Part shown: piece by piece, positions 8,266-15,416 of the stretch | How the letters are laid out: every line of letters begins with the position of its first letter | Numbering within the stretch: position 1 is the first letter of the stretch | Source: Virgisporangium aurantiacum | GTDB lineage: Bacteria; Actinomycetota; Actinomycetes; Mycobacteriales; Micromonosporaceae | Reading direction: 5' to 3' | Assembly (NCBI RefSeq): GCF_016863635.1 | Contig: NZ_BOPG01000059.1 | Coordinates: forward strand, 1-49,200 | DNA: 49,200 nucleotides | Made by a program: the position numbers and the translations under genes | Notes under the pieces: generated by a model | What the model was told of the DNA's origin: nothing | The model's database searches: none | What the model saw: the letters and a program-made list of their open reading frames with translations, nothing else

Positions 8266-9428
8266 CGGCGCACCGCCGTGGGTACGTAGACCGGCAGCGT
8301 GGCCCGCACCGTGAATCCACCGTCCGATGTGGACCCCGCGGACAGCGTGCCGCCCACCACCTCCACCCGGTGCCGCAGGCCGGCCAGGCCGCTGCCGCCG
8401 CCGGCCGCGGTGAGGTCGGCGTCGGGCGGCCGCCGCGGGGGAGTGTTGGAGACGGTCGCGCGCACGCTGTCGCGTCCATAGTGGACGGACACGGTGGCGT
8501 CGGCGCCCGGCGCGTGCTTGTGCACGTTCGTCAACGACTCCTGCACGACGCGGAACAGCGTGCGCCGCACCGTCGGCGCCACCACCGCCGGGTCGCCGTC
8601 CTCGGCGAGGCACACCGGCAGGCCGACCGCGCGGGAATCGTCCACAAGGGACTCCAGCCCCGGCTCGGTGCCCGGATCCGTGGTGCCGGTGGGCTTCCCG
8701 CCGTCGGCGGCCGGCCCGGGCTGGCCGTTGCGCAGCACGCCGACCAGGTCGCGCAGCTCAGCCAGCGCCTGGCACCCGGCCACGCGAAGCTCCTCGGCCG
8801 CCGCCCGCGCGGCCGGATCGGTGCTGCTGACCCGCAACGCGCCGGCCTGCAGCACCATCAGGTTGATGCGGTGGGTGACCACGTCGTGCATCTCGCCGGC
8901 GAGCCGGATCCGTTCGTCGGCCCGTGCCTGCTCGGCGAGCAGCAGCCGCTCGCGTTCGGCCCGCTCGGCCCGGCCGGTGAGTTCGGCCACGAGGCTGCGG
9001 CGCGCGTTGAAGTACATGCCGAGCAGCGCCGACACGAAGATGACGGCGGGTGCGGTGAACGGGTCGTCGACCGCCCACGCGTGCATGCCCACGAGGAACG
9101 CCGTGGCGAGAAGCCCGACGGCGCCCCACTGCCGCGACCGTGGGCCGCTGGCGTACGCGGTGACGGCGTACGGGATGAGGAACGCCGCCCACGCCGGCGC
9201 GAACAGGCTGATCGCCGCGATCGCGAGCGTGGCGGTGTACGGGTACCGGCGGCGCACCAGCAGCATCGCCGCGGCGGCGGCCTGCGCCACCGCGTAGACC
9301 CACGCCGGCGCGGTGACGAACCGGGTGCCGACGTTCGGGTCGGCGAACGCCAGGGCGGCGCCCATCACGGCGGCGACCACTGCCACGGCCACGTCGACGG
9401 CGACCGGAAGCATCCGGCTGCGTCCCAT
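8262..9428 (-). CDS. Membrane sensor histidine kinase (HisKA_3 / NarX type)
   Basis: 388 residues from ATG 9428 (MGRSRMLPVAVDV). Residues 8-150 contain four or five hydrophobic segments. A linker of Arg/Glu-rich coiled coil precedes the dimerisation domain, with H181 in GEMHDVVTH as the phosphorylated histidine. The C-terminal ATPase domain shows the N-box VVQESLTNVHKHA and the glycine box GGGSGLAGLRHRV. It senses an unknown signal and phosphorylates the coupled NarL-type regulator encoded immediately downstream. The open frame extends 65 codons further upstream, but that part is Arg/Gly-rich and non-conserved. Confidence 0.92.
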   Translation of the reverse strand: MGRSRMLPVAVDVAVAVVAAVMGAALAFADPNVGTRFVTAPAWVYAVAQAAAAAMLLVRRRYPYTATLAIAAISLFAPAWAAFLIPYAVTAYASGPRSRQWGAVGLLATAFLVGMHAWAVDDPFTAPAVIFVSALLGMYFNARRSLVAELTGRAERAERERLLLAEQARADERIRLAGEMHDVVTHRINLMVLQAGALRVSSTDPAARAAAEELRVAGCQALAELRDLVGVLRNGQPGPAADGGKPTGTTDPGTEPGLESLVDDSRAVGLPVCLAEDGDPAVVAPTVRRTLFRVVQESLTNVHKHAPGADATVSVHYGRDSVRATVSNTPPRRPPDADLTAAGGGSGLAGLRHRVEVVGGTLSAGSTSDGGFTVRATLPVYVPTAVRR

Positions 9429-9488
9429 GGGTGCAGGGTATCCGGGCGGCGGGGTTCCGGCGCGGCGTGCGCGGCGCGTCCATTCGAA

Positions 9489-9518
9489 TTGACCGTGACC
9501 ACCCGACGAAAGTAGGTC
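9489..9518 (+). promoter_or_regulatory. Candidate promoter for the DUF418 gene
   Basis: TTGACC at 9489-9494 and TAGGTC at 9513-9518 are separated by 18 bp, in the divergent gap between the kinase and DUF418 genes. The -35 is close to consensus; the -10 lacks the final T. A short inverted repeat (GGTCGC / GCGACC) follows at 9515-9530. Confidence 0.35.
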
Positions 9519-9580
9519 GCGGTCGCGACCTTCACCGCTGACCGCGCCGCGCACCCATGCGATGTGATCGATGGATGACA

Positions 9581-10591
9581 ATGGCCCGGGTTGACGGGAA
9601 CGAGGTGTCCACCGCCGGTCCACGCATCCACGCGCTCGACACCCTGCGCGGATTCGCCCTGTGCGGCATCCTGATCATCAACGTCTACCAGCAGGTGGTG
9701 TTCCGCGGCGAGGCCGCCGGCAGCGCCCCGAAGATGCCGGAAGCCGTACAGGTGCTGTTCTACGAACGGTTCTATCCGATCTTCTCGATCCTGTTCGGGA
9801 TCGGCTTCGGCATCTTCCTGCGCCGCGCGGCGCTGCGTACCGACCGACCACGCGTGATCCTGGCCCGCCGCCTCGGCTGGCTCTTCCTCATCGGCCTCGC
9901 GCACTTCGCGGTGCACCCCGGCGAGGCGCTCACGGCGTACGCGCTGGCCGGTCTGATCGTGCTGATTCCGGTGAGTTTTCTCGGTGGACGCGCTGCGCTC
10001 GCCGTCGCCGTGGCGCTGCTCCTCCTGGGCGCGCAACTCGTCGTCGGCTACGGGCCGATCCCGGGCCTGCTCGCCCTCGGCTACGCCCTGGCGATGCTCG
10101 ACGTGCCGGCCGCGCTGGAACGCCGCACGGGCCGGGTGACGGTCGCGTTCGTCGTGTTCGCTGCTCTTTCTCTCGCCTACGTGTGGCTGCGGGCGGACCT
10201 GCCGTTCGTGAACGTCGTCGGTGGACCCGGCGGCGGCGTGAGCCTGATCCCGCCGCTGGCCGGAATCGCCACCGGCCTCGCCTACTGCTGCGGGCTGCTC
10301 CTGGTGGTGCGCACCCCGATCGGTCCGGCCGTGTCGGCGGTGCTGTCGCCGATGGGCCGGATGGCGCTGACCAACTACCTCAGCGCAACCGTGCTGTTCC
10401 TCGTGTTCGGGCCGCTGCTGGGCATCGACAGCACCGACGACCTGCCGATGATCGTCGCGCTGACGGTCGCGATCCTCGTGCTGCAGGCGTTGTGGAGCCG
10501 GTGGTGGCTGCGGTCGTTCCGGTACGGGCCGGCGGAGTGGGCGTGGCGGTGCCTGACGTGGTGGCGCCGCGCCCCGATCCGCGCCGCCTGA
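9581..10591 (+). CDS. DUF418 family multipass membrane protein
   Basis: 336 residues from ATG 9581. It begins RIHALDTLRGFALCGILIINV, the family's first membrane helix, and carries about nine further hydrophobic segments. The C-terminal DUF418 half includes MGRMALTNYLSATVLFLVFG and the ending RFRYGPAEWAWRCLTWW-like pattern (SFRYGPAEWAWRC). These proteins are distantly related to membrane acyltransferases, but no substrate is established. Starts at ATG 9557, ATG 9575 or GTG 9605 are also possible; GTG 9605 lies nearest the conserved region. It is divergent from the two-component pair. Confidence 0.85.
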   Translation: MARVDGNEVSTAGPRIHALDTLRGFALCGILIINVYQQVVFRGEAAGSAPKMPEAVQVLFYERFYPIFSILFGIGFGIFLRRAALRTDRPRVILARRLGWLFLIGLAHFAVHPGEALTAYALAGLIVLIPVSFLGGRAALAVAVALLLLGAQLVVGYGPIPGLLALGYALAMLDVPAALERRTGRVTVAFVVFAALSLAYVWLRADLPFVNVVGGPGGGVSLIPPLAGIATGLAYCCGLLLVVRTPIGPAVSAVLSPMGRMALTNYLSATVLFLVFGPLLGIDSTDDLPMIVALTVAILVLQALWSRWWLRSFRYGPAEWAWRCLTWWRRAPIRAA

Positions 10592-10614
10592 CCCGCGCGG
10601 CCTGTCCGGTTTGC

Positions 10615-10703
10615 GGATCTTGGACTCCTGGAGGGGTTATGGCACCTCACGCAGTCCAAGATCCGGAATTCCGAGCGTCGAGCGTGTACGGGAGTTCAAG
10701 ATC
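10615..10703. repeat. Dispersed palindromic element, copy A
   Basis: A 12-bp perfect inverted repeat, GGATCTTGGACT (10615-10626) and AGTCCAAGATCC (10653-10664), has a 26-nt loop. It is followed by GGAATTCC and a third arm AGTTCAAGATC (10693-10703). The same arms, the CCTCACG-type loop end and the adjacent GGAATTCC recur inverted at 17968-18024. It sits between DUF418 and the next membrane protein. Confidence 0.8.
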
Positions 10704-10777
10704 GTGGGAGAGGGTTGTGGCCGTTCCGATGCCGGCGGGTGTCCGGACGGAGAGGAACGCGTTTCTACTGTCGGCGG

Positions 10778-12913
10778 ATGCGGGGAGTGCTCTGTGCGGT
10801 GGCGATCGGGGCCCTGGTCGGTTTCCCGGCCGCACCGGCGGGTGCCGACGTGCGGGTCGCGACGGCGGATCCGGGTCCGGTGATCGTGGTCGGGGTGGCG
10901 GGGCTGCGCTGGTCGGACGTCTCGGTCACCGGGACGCCGGTGCTGGCGTCCATTGTGGACGGTGCCGCGGTCGGCGCCCTGTCGGTGCGCTCGGCGCCGG
11001 CGCCGCCGGACGTCACCTGCCCGGGCGAGGGGTGGCTGACCCTCGGCGCGGGCGGCTACGCCGCGATCGGCGGGAGTGCGGCGGCCGGCTGCGTGCGGCG
11101 GATGGCGCCGCCGGTCGAGGTGGCCGATCACGAGTCGTCCGACGGGGTGCCGGACGGCGTGTCGGCCCGGGTGCCGGACCTGCCGGCGCTGTACGCGGTC
11201 AACGCCGGCCTGCGGTTCGGCGCGCGGCCGGGGACGCTGGGCGACGCCGTGCCGTGTGCCGTGGCGGTCGGGAGCGGAGCGGCGCTGGCGGTCGCCGATC
11301 GGCACGGCATGGTCGACCGGTACGTGCCGTCCCTGCCGGACCGGCCCGGGCGTCTGTTCGAGGGCTGCCCGCTGACGGTGGTCGACCTCGGTTCGCTCCC
11401 GGCCGGATCCGGTGGCCGGCGTCAGGGGCTGGCGGCGGTCGAGCGGGCGCTGGGCACGATCGAGGCGTCCCGCCCGCCCGGCAGCACGCTGCTGGTGCTC
11501 GGGGTCGCGGGCAGCGTCGGCGATCCGGCGCCGCGGCTGCACCTGGCCGCCCTCACGGGTCCCGGTGTCGAGCCCGGGTGGCTGGTGTCGCCCAGCACCC
11601 GGCGCGCCCCGTACCTGCAGCTCAGCGACGTCGCGCCGACCGTGCTCACGCTGATCGGCGCCGACCTGCCGGCCGGGCTCGCGGGCCAGCCCGTGCGGGG
11701 CGGCGGCCCCGGCCGCCCGGACGGCGTCGAGGCGACCGCCGCGGCGCTGGTCGACCTCGACCGCGCCGCCGCCGCCCAGCGTGCGGCCGTGACCCCGTTC
11801 TTCGCCTGGTACGGCGCGCTCCTGCTGTTGATGCTCGGCCTCTACGCGCTGATCCGGCGCCGCGGCGGCGCACCGGGAGCGGCGGCGGGCGGTGCCGCGC
11901 TGCTGTTGGCGGCGGTGCCGGCGGGCACGTTCCTCGCGAACCTGGTGCCGTGGTGGCGGGCGCCGTACCCGCCGTTCGCCGCGTGGGTCGCCACGCTCGT
12001 CGCGGCCGGGGTGATCGCGGGGGTGGCCCTCGCGGCGTCCACGCTCGGCCGCCGTCCGGCGCGGCCGGGCGGAGCGGCGGCGTCGGGGCCGGGCGGAGCG
12101 GTGCGGCCGGGGCGGGCGGCGTTGGTGGTCGCGGTTGTCACGGCCGGCGTGCTCGCCTGGGACGCGGTGACCGGTGCCACCCTGCAGATCAACAGCATGC
12201 TCGGCTACAACCCGCTGGTGGCCGGCAGGTTCGTCGGCTTCGGCAATCTCGCCTTCGCCGTGTTCGCCACCGCGGCCCTGCTCGCCGCCGGTGCGGCCGC
12301 CGGTGGGCTGCGGCGAGCGAGGCCGCGCGCGGGCATCGCGCTCGTGACGACGGCGGGGGTGGTGGCTCTCACGGTCGACGGGGCGCCGGCGTGGGGGGCC
12401 GACTTCGGTGGCGTGCTCACGCTCGCGCCGGCGTTCGTCGTGCTCGGGCTGCTCACCGCGGGCGCGGCGCTCCGGCCGGGGCGGTTGCTGGTGGCGGGCG
12501 CGGCCGGGGTGCTCACGGCCGTCGGGATCGGGCTGCTCGACGCCCGGCGACCGGTCGAGCAGCGCAGCCACTTCGGCCGGTTCGTGGCCGGCATCGGTGA
12601 CGGGTCGGCGGTCGCGACCGTCCAGCGGAAACTGGACGCGAACCTGGACCTCCTGTTCAGCGGCCCGCACACGATCGCGGCACTGGTCCTCACCGGTGCG
12701 GCGTCGGTCTGGCTGCTGCGCACGCCGGCGCCGCTCGCGGCGCTGTACGTCCGCGAACCGTGGCTGCGTCCGGCGCTGGTGTCGGCCGTGGCGATGGCGT
12801 GGATCGCGTTCGCCACCAACGATTCCGGAGTCGCGATCCCGATCGTGGCGATGCTGGTGGCGGGCCCGACGGTGCTGGCCGTCCACACCCTGAACCGGCC
12901 GGGTCGGGCATGA
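10778..12913 (+). CDS. Secreted-domain plus polytopic membrane protein, alkaline-phosphatase-superfamily-like
   Basis: 711 residues from ATG 10778 (MRGVLCAVAIGALVGFPAAP, a signal peptide). Residues 25-340 form an extracytoplasmic domain with an alkaline-phosphatase-superfamily look: PVIVVGVAGLRWSDV at the start and LSDVAPTVLTLIGADLPAGL near its end. The usual nucleophile and full metal ligands are not evident, so it may be non-catalytic. The C-terminal half has about ten membrane segments and the motif INSMLGYNPLVAGRFVGFGN. It probably acts in cell-envelope assembly, but no specific role is supported. It overlaps the DUF998 gene by ATGA. Confidence 0.75.
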   Translation: MRGVLCAVAIGALVGFPAAPAGADVRVATADPGPVIVVGVAGLRWSDVSVTGTPVLASIVDGAAVGALSVRSAPAPPDVTCPGEGWLTLGAGGYAAIGGSAAAGCVRRMAPPVEVADHESSDGVPDGVSARVPDLPALYAVNAGLRFGARPGTLGDAVPCAVAVGSGAALAVADRHGMVDRYVPSLPDRPGRLFEGCPLTVVDLGSLPAGSGGRRQGLAAVERALGTIEASRPPGSTLLVLGVAGSVGDPAPRLHLAALTGPGVEPGWLVSPSTRRAPYLQLSDVAPTVLTLIGADLPAGLAGQPVRGGGPGRPDGVEATAAALVDLDRAAAAQRAAVTPFFAWYGALLLLMLGLYALIRRRGGAPGAAAGGAALLLAAVPAGTFLANLVPWWRAPYPPFAAWVATLVAAGVIAGVALAASTLGRRPARPGGAAASGPGGAVRPGRAALVVAVVTAGVLAWDAVTGATLQINSMLGYNPLVAGRFVGFGNLAFAVFATAALLAAGAAAGGLRRARPRAGIALVTTAGVVALTVDGAPAWGADFGGVLTLAPAFVVLGLLTAGAALRPGRLLVAGAAGVLTAVGIGLLDARRPVEQRSHFGRFVAGIGDGSAVATVQRKLDANLDLLFSGPHTIAALVLTGAASVWLLRTPAPLAALYVREPWLRPALVSAVAMAWIAFATNDSGVAIPIVAMLVAGPTVLAVHTLNRPGRA

Positions 12914-13482
12914 CGCGCGCGCTCGTGTCCGCGTCGCTGGCGCCCGTCTTCCTGATCGGCGGCTGGACGCTCGCCGCGCGGCGGCAACCCGCCGGGTACG
13001 ACGCGATCCGGGACACCATCAGCGCGCTCGCCGGCCACGGCGCCACCGACCGGTGGGTGATGACGGCCGGTCTGGTCGGGCTGGGCGTGTGCCACCTGGT
13101 GACCGCGTCGGGCCTGCGGAGCGCCGCGACGGCGGGCCGGGTGCTGCTGGCCACCGGGGGAGTGGCGACGCTCGCGGTGGCCGCGTTTCCGCTGCCCCGT
13201 ACCGGATCGTCGGCGGCGCACGGGGTGGCGGCGCTGGTCGCGTTCGGCGCGCTGACCCTGTGGCCGGTGCTCGCGCGCGTCCCGAAAGGAGCGCGCGTCC
13301 CGAAAGGAGCAGTCGCGACCGCCGTCCTCGCGACACTGCTCGCCTGGTTCGGGTTGGAACTGTTCGGCGACGGCGCCCACGTCGGGCTGAGCGAGCGCGT
13401 CCTCGCGGGCGCGCAGGCGATCTGGCCGCTCTGCGCGGTCGTCCTCATGAAACGTCACGCGGCGCGGAACGTCCGCCGGTAA
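12910..13482 (+). CDS. DUF998 family membrane protein
   Basis: 190 residues with six predicted membrane helices. The family signature GYDAIRDTISALAGHGATDRW follows the first helix. Function is unknown. ATG 12910 overlaps the stop of the upstream membrane protein, suggesting coupled expression. An 18-bp exact tandem duplication at 13273-13308 doubles RVPKGA in a cytoplasmic loop. The 3' end overlaps the convergent GlxA-type regulator gene by 28 bp. Confidence 0.82.
   Translation: MTRALVSASLAPVFLIGGWTLAARRQPAGYDAIRDTISALAGHGATDRWVMTAGLVGLGVCHLVTASGLRSAATAGRVLLATGGVATLAVAAFPLPRTGSSAAHGVAALVAFGALTLWPVLARVPKGARVPKGAVATAVLATLLAWFGLELFGDGAHVGLSERVLAGAQAIWPLCAVVLMKRHAARNVRR
13273..13308. repeat. 18-bp exact tandem duplication inside the DUF998 gene
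   Basis: GCGCGCGTCCCGAAAGGA occurs twice in a row and keeps frame, encoding RVPKGA-RVPKGA in a basic loop between membrane helices. Confidence 0.95.
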
Positions 13483-14405
13483 GCGGACGGTGAAACCCCC
13501 AACGTGACGCCGAGGTGCTGCCGCATCGACGCGGCGCTGCCGAACCCCGCGACCGCCGCGATCCGGTCGATCGGCAGGTCGCTCGACTCCAGCAACCGGC
13601 GCGCGTGCTCGATCCGTTGGCGGGTCAGCCACTGGCCCGGTGTCAGGCCGACCTCGTCGCGGAAGCGGCGGGTGAACGTGCGGACGCTCATCCGCGCGTG
13701 CGCGGCCAGCTGCGCGAGTGACAGCGGTTCGCCGAGGCGGCGCAGTGCCCACTCCCGCGTCGGCGCGGTGCCGCTCGACGACGGCTCGGGCACCGGCCGC
13801 GTGATGTACTGCGCCTGGCCGCCCTCGCGCCACGGCGGGACCACACACAGGCGGGCGACCATGTTGGCGACCTCGCTGCCGTGGTCGCGGCGCACGATGT
13901 GCAGGCACAGGTCGACGCCCGCGGCGGCGCCGGCCGACGTGAGGATGTCGCCGTCGTCGACGAACAGGACGTCGGGCTCGACCCGCACGGTCGGGTACAT
14001 CGCCTGGAAGTGCGGCGCCTCGTACCAGTGCGTGGTCGCGGTGCGGCCGTCGAGGAGACCGGCGGCGGCGAGAACGTAGGCGGCGGTGCAGATCGAGACC
14101 AGGCGGGTGCCCGGCCGCACCAGCGCGAGCGCCTCGGCCGCACCGGGCGGCAGGACGCCGTGGCAGAGCCCGTGCGACGGCGGGATCACGACGGTGCCGG
14201 CGGTGGCCAGCACCGACGCGTCGTGCCGCACCGCCACCTCGAAGCCGGCGTCGGTGGCGACCGGCCGCCCGTCGAGCGTGCAGGTGAGCACCTCGTAAAG
14301 CGGTTCGTCCGCCGGGGAGCGGGCCGCGCCGAAGATCCGCGGCGCGATGCCGAGTTCGAACGGGACGACGCCGTCGAGCGCGAGCACGACCACACGATGT
14401 GCCAT
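13455..14405 (-). CDS. GlxA-family transcriptional regulator (DJ-1/PfpI plus AraC HTH)
   Basis: 316 residues from ATG 14405, which has AAGGA 7 nt upstream. The N-terminal DJ-1/PfpI-like domain (about 1-185) includes the nucleophile-elbow region SICTAAYVLAAAGLLDGRTATTHW. The AraC-type double helix-turn-helix is at about 215-315 (LSLAQLAAHARMSVRTFTRRFRDEVGLTPGQWL and PIDRIAAVAGFGSAASMRQHL). Such regulators sense small molecules and activate neighbouring genes. It is divergent from the oxidoreductase gene with 72 bp between, and a direct repeat there is a candidate binding site. Confidence 0.92.
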   Translation of the reverse strand: MAHRVVVLALDGVVPFELGIAPRIFGAARSPADEPLYEVLTCTLDGRPVATDAGFEVAVRHDASVLATAGTVVIPPSHGLCHGVLPPGAAEALALVRPGTRLVSICTAAYVLAAAGLLDGRTATTHWYEAPHFQAMYPTVRVEPDVLFVDDGDILTSAGAAAGVDLCLHIVRRDHGSEVANMVARLCVVPPWREGGQAQYITRPVPEPSSSGTAPTREWALRRLGEPLSLAQLAAHARMSVRTFTRRFRDEVGLTPGQWLTRQRIEHARRLLESSDLPIDRIAAVAGFGSAASMRQHLGVTLGVSPSAYRRTFRAA

Positions 14406-14449
14406 GGCCAGATCCTTGCACATGTTGGCGATCGGGCCACTCCTCTCCG

Positions 14450-14465
14450 TCCCGGAAATCCCGGA
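14450..14465. promoter_or_regulatory. Direct repeat in the GlxA/oxidoreductase divergent gap
   Basis: TCCCGGA occurs at 14450-14456 and 14459-14465, a 9-bp period. AraC-family proteins commonly bind direct repeats, and this pair lies 13 bp before the oxidoreductase ATG and 45 bp before the regulator ATG. Confidence 0.35.
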
Positions 14466-14477
14466 TGCTCGGACACC

Positions 14478-15416
14478 ATGACGAACACGATGCGGGCGAT
14501 CAGCCTGGGAGATCCGGACGGACTGGTCGAGATCACGGCGACCCGGCCGGAGCCGCTGCCGACCGAGATCCTGGTGAAGGTGCACGCCGCCGGCGTCAAC
14601 CCGACCGACTGGAAGTCACGCCGAACAGCCGGCAGCAAGCTGTGGAGCGACCCGCCGATCCCCGGCTTCGACGTGGCGGGCGTGGTCGAGGAGGTCGGCT
14701 TCGGGGTGACGCTGTTCCGCCCCGGCGACGAGGTGTTCGGCATGCCGTGGTTCCCGCGCCAGGCCGGCGCGTACGCCGAATACGTGACCGCGCCGTCGCG
14801 GCACTTCGCCCGCACGCCGGCCGGCCTGCCGTTCACCGACGCGGCCGCGCTGCCGTTGGTGTCGCTGACCGCGTGGCAGGCGCTGGTCGACACCGCCGAC
14901 ATCCAACCCGGCCAGCGGGTGCTGATCCACGCGGCGGCCGGCGGCGTCGGCCACGTCGCCGCGCAGATCGCCAAGGCGCGCGGCGCGTACGTGCTCGGCA
15001 CCGCCCGCGCCGCCAAGCACGACTTCCTGCGCGGCATCGGCGTCGACGAGCCGATCGACTACACCGCCGTCGACTTCGCGGCCGCCGCGCGCGACGTCGA
15101 CGTCGTCCTCGACACCATCGGCGGCGACTACGCGGAGCGGTCGCTGCGGGTGCTGCGGCCCGGCGGCACCTACCTGTCGATCGTCGCGGGGATCGACGAC
15201 GGGTTGTCGGCGGCGGCGTCCGCGCGCGGGCTGCGGGCCGCGTTCGTCCTGGTGGAACCGGACCACGGTGCGCTCACCGAAATCGCCGCGCTGGTCGAGC
15301 GCGGCGATCTCACGGTGACGGTGGACGCGGTGCTGCCGCTGGCCGACGCCGCCAAGGCCCACGAACTCGGCGCGTCCAACCGGACGACGGGAAAGCTGGT
15401 GCTACGGGTCAGCTGA
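14478..15416 (+). CDS. Zinc-independent NADP-dependent alcohol dehydrogenase / quinone oxidoreductase
   Basis: 312 residues, medium-chain dehydrogenase family. The GroES-like half carries VHAAGVNPTDWKSRR, GFDVAGVVEEVG and RPGDEVFG; the nucleotide-binding half carries HAAAGGVGHVAAQIAKARGAYV (AxxGGVG Rossmann motif). Catalytic zinc ligands are absent, as in quinone oxidoreductases. The start is ATG 14478 (MTNTMRAIS), with ATG 14490 as alternative; no strong ribosome site precedes either. It is probably controlled by the divergent GlxA-type regulator. The end overlaps the convergent glycosidase-like gene by 8 bp. Confidence 0.88.
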   Translation: MTNTMRAISLGDPDGLVEITATRPEPLPTEILVKVHAAGVNPTDWKSRRTAGSKLWSDPPIPGFDVAGVVEEVGFGVTLFRPGDEVFGMPWFPRQAGAYAEYVTAPSRHFARTPAGLPFTDAAALPLVSLTAWQALVDTADIQPGQRVLIHAAAGGVGHVAAQIAKARGAYVLGTARAAKHDFLRGIGVDEPIDYTAVDFAAAARDVDVVLDTIGGDYAERSLRVLRPGGTYLSIVAGIDDGLSAAASARGLRAAFVLVEPDHGALTEIAALVERGDLTVTVDAVLPLADAAKAHELGASNRTTGKLVLRVS

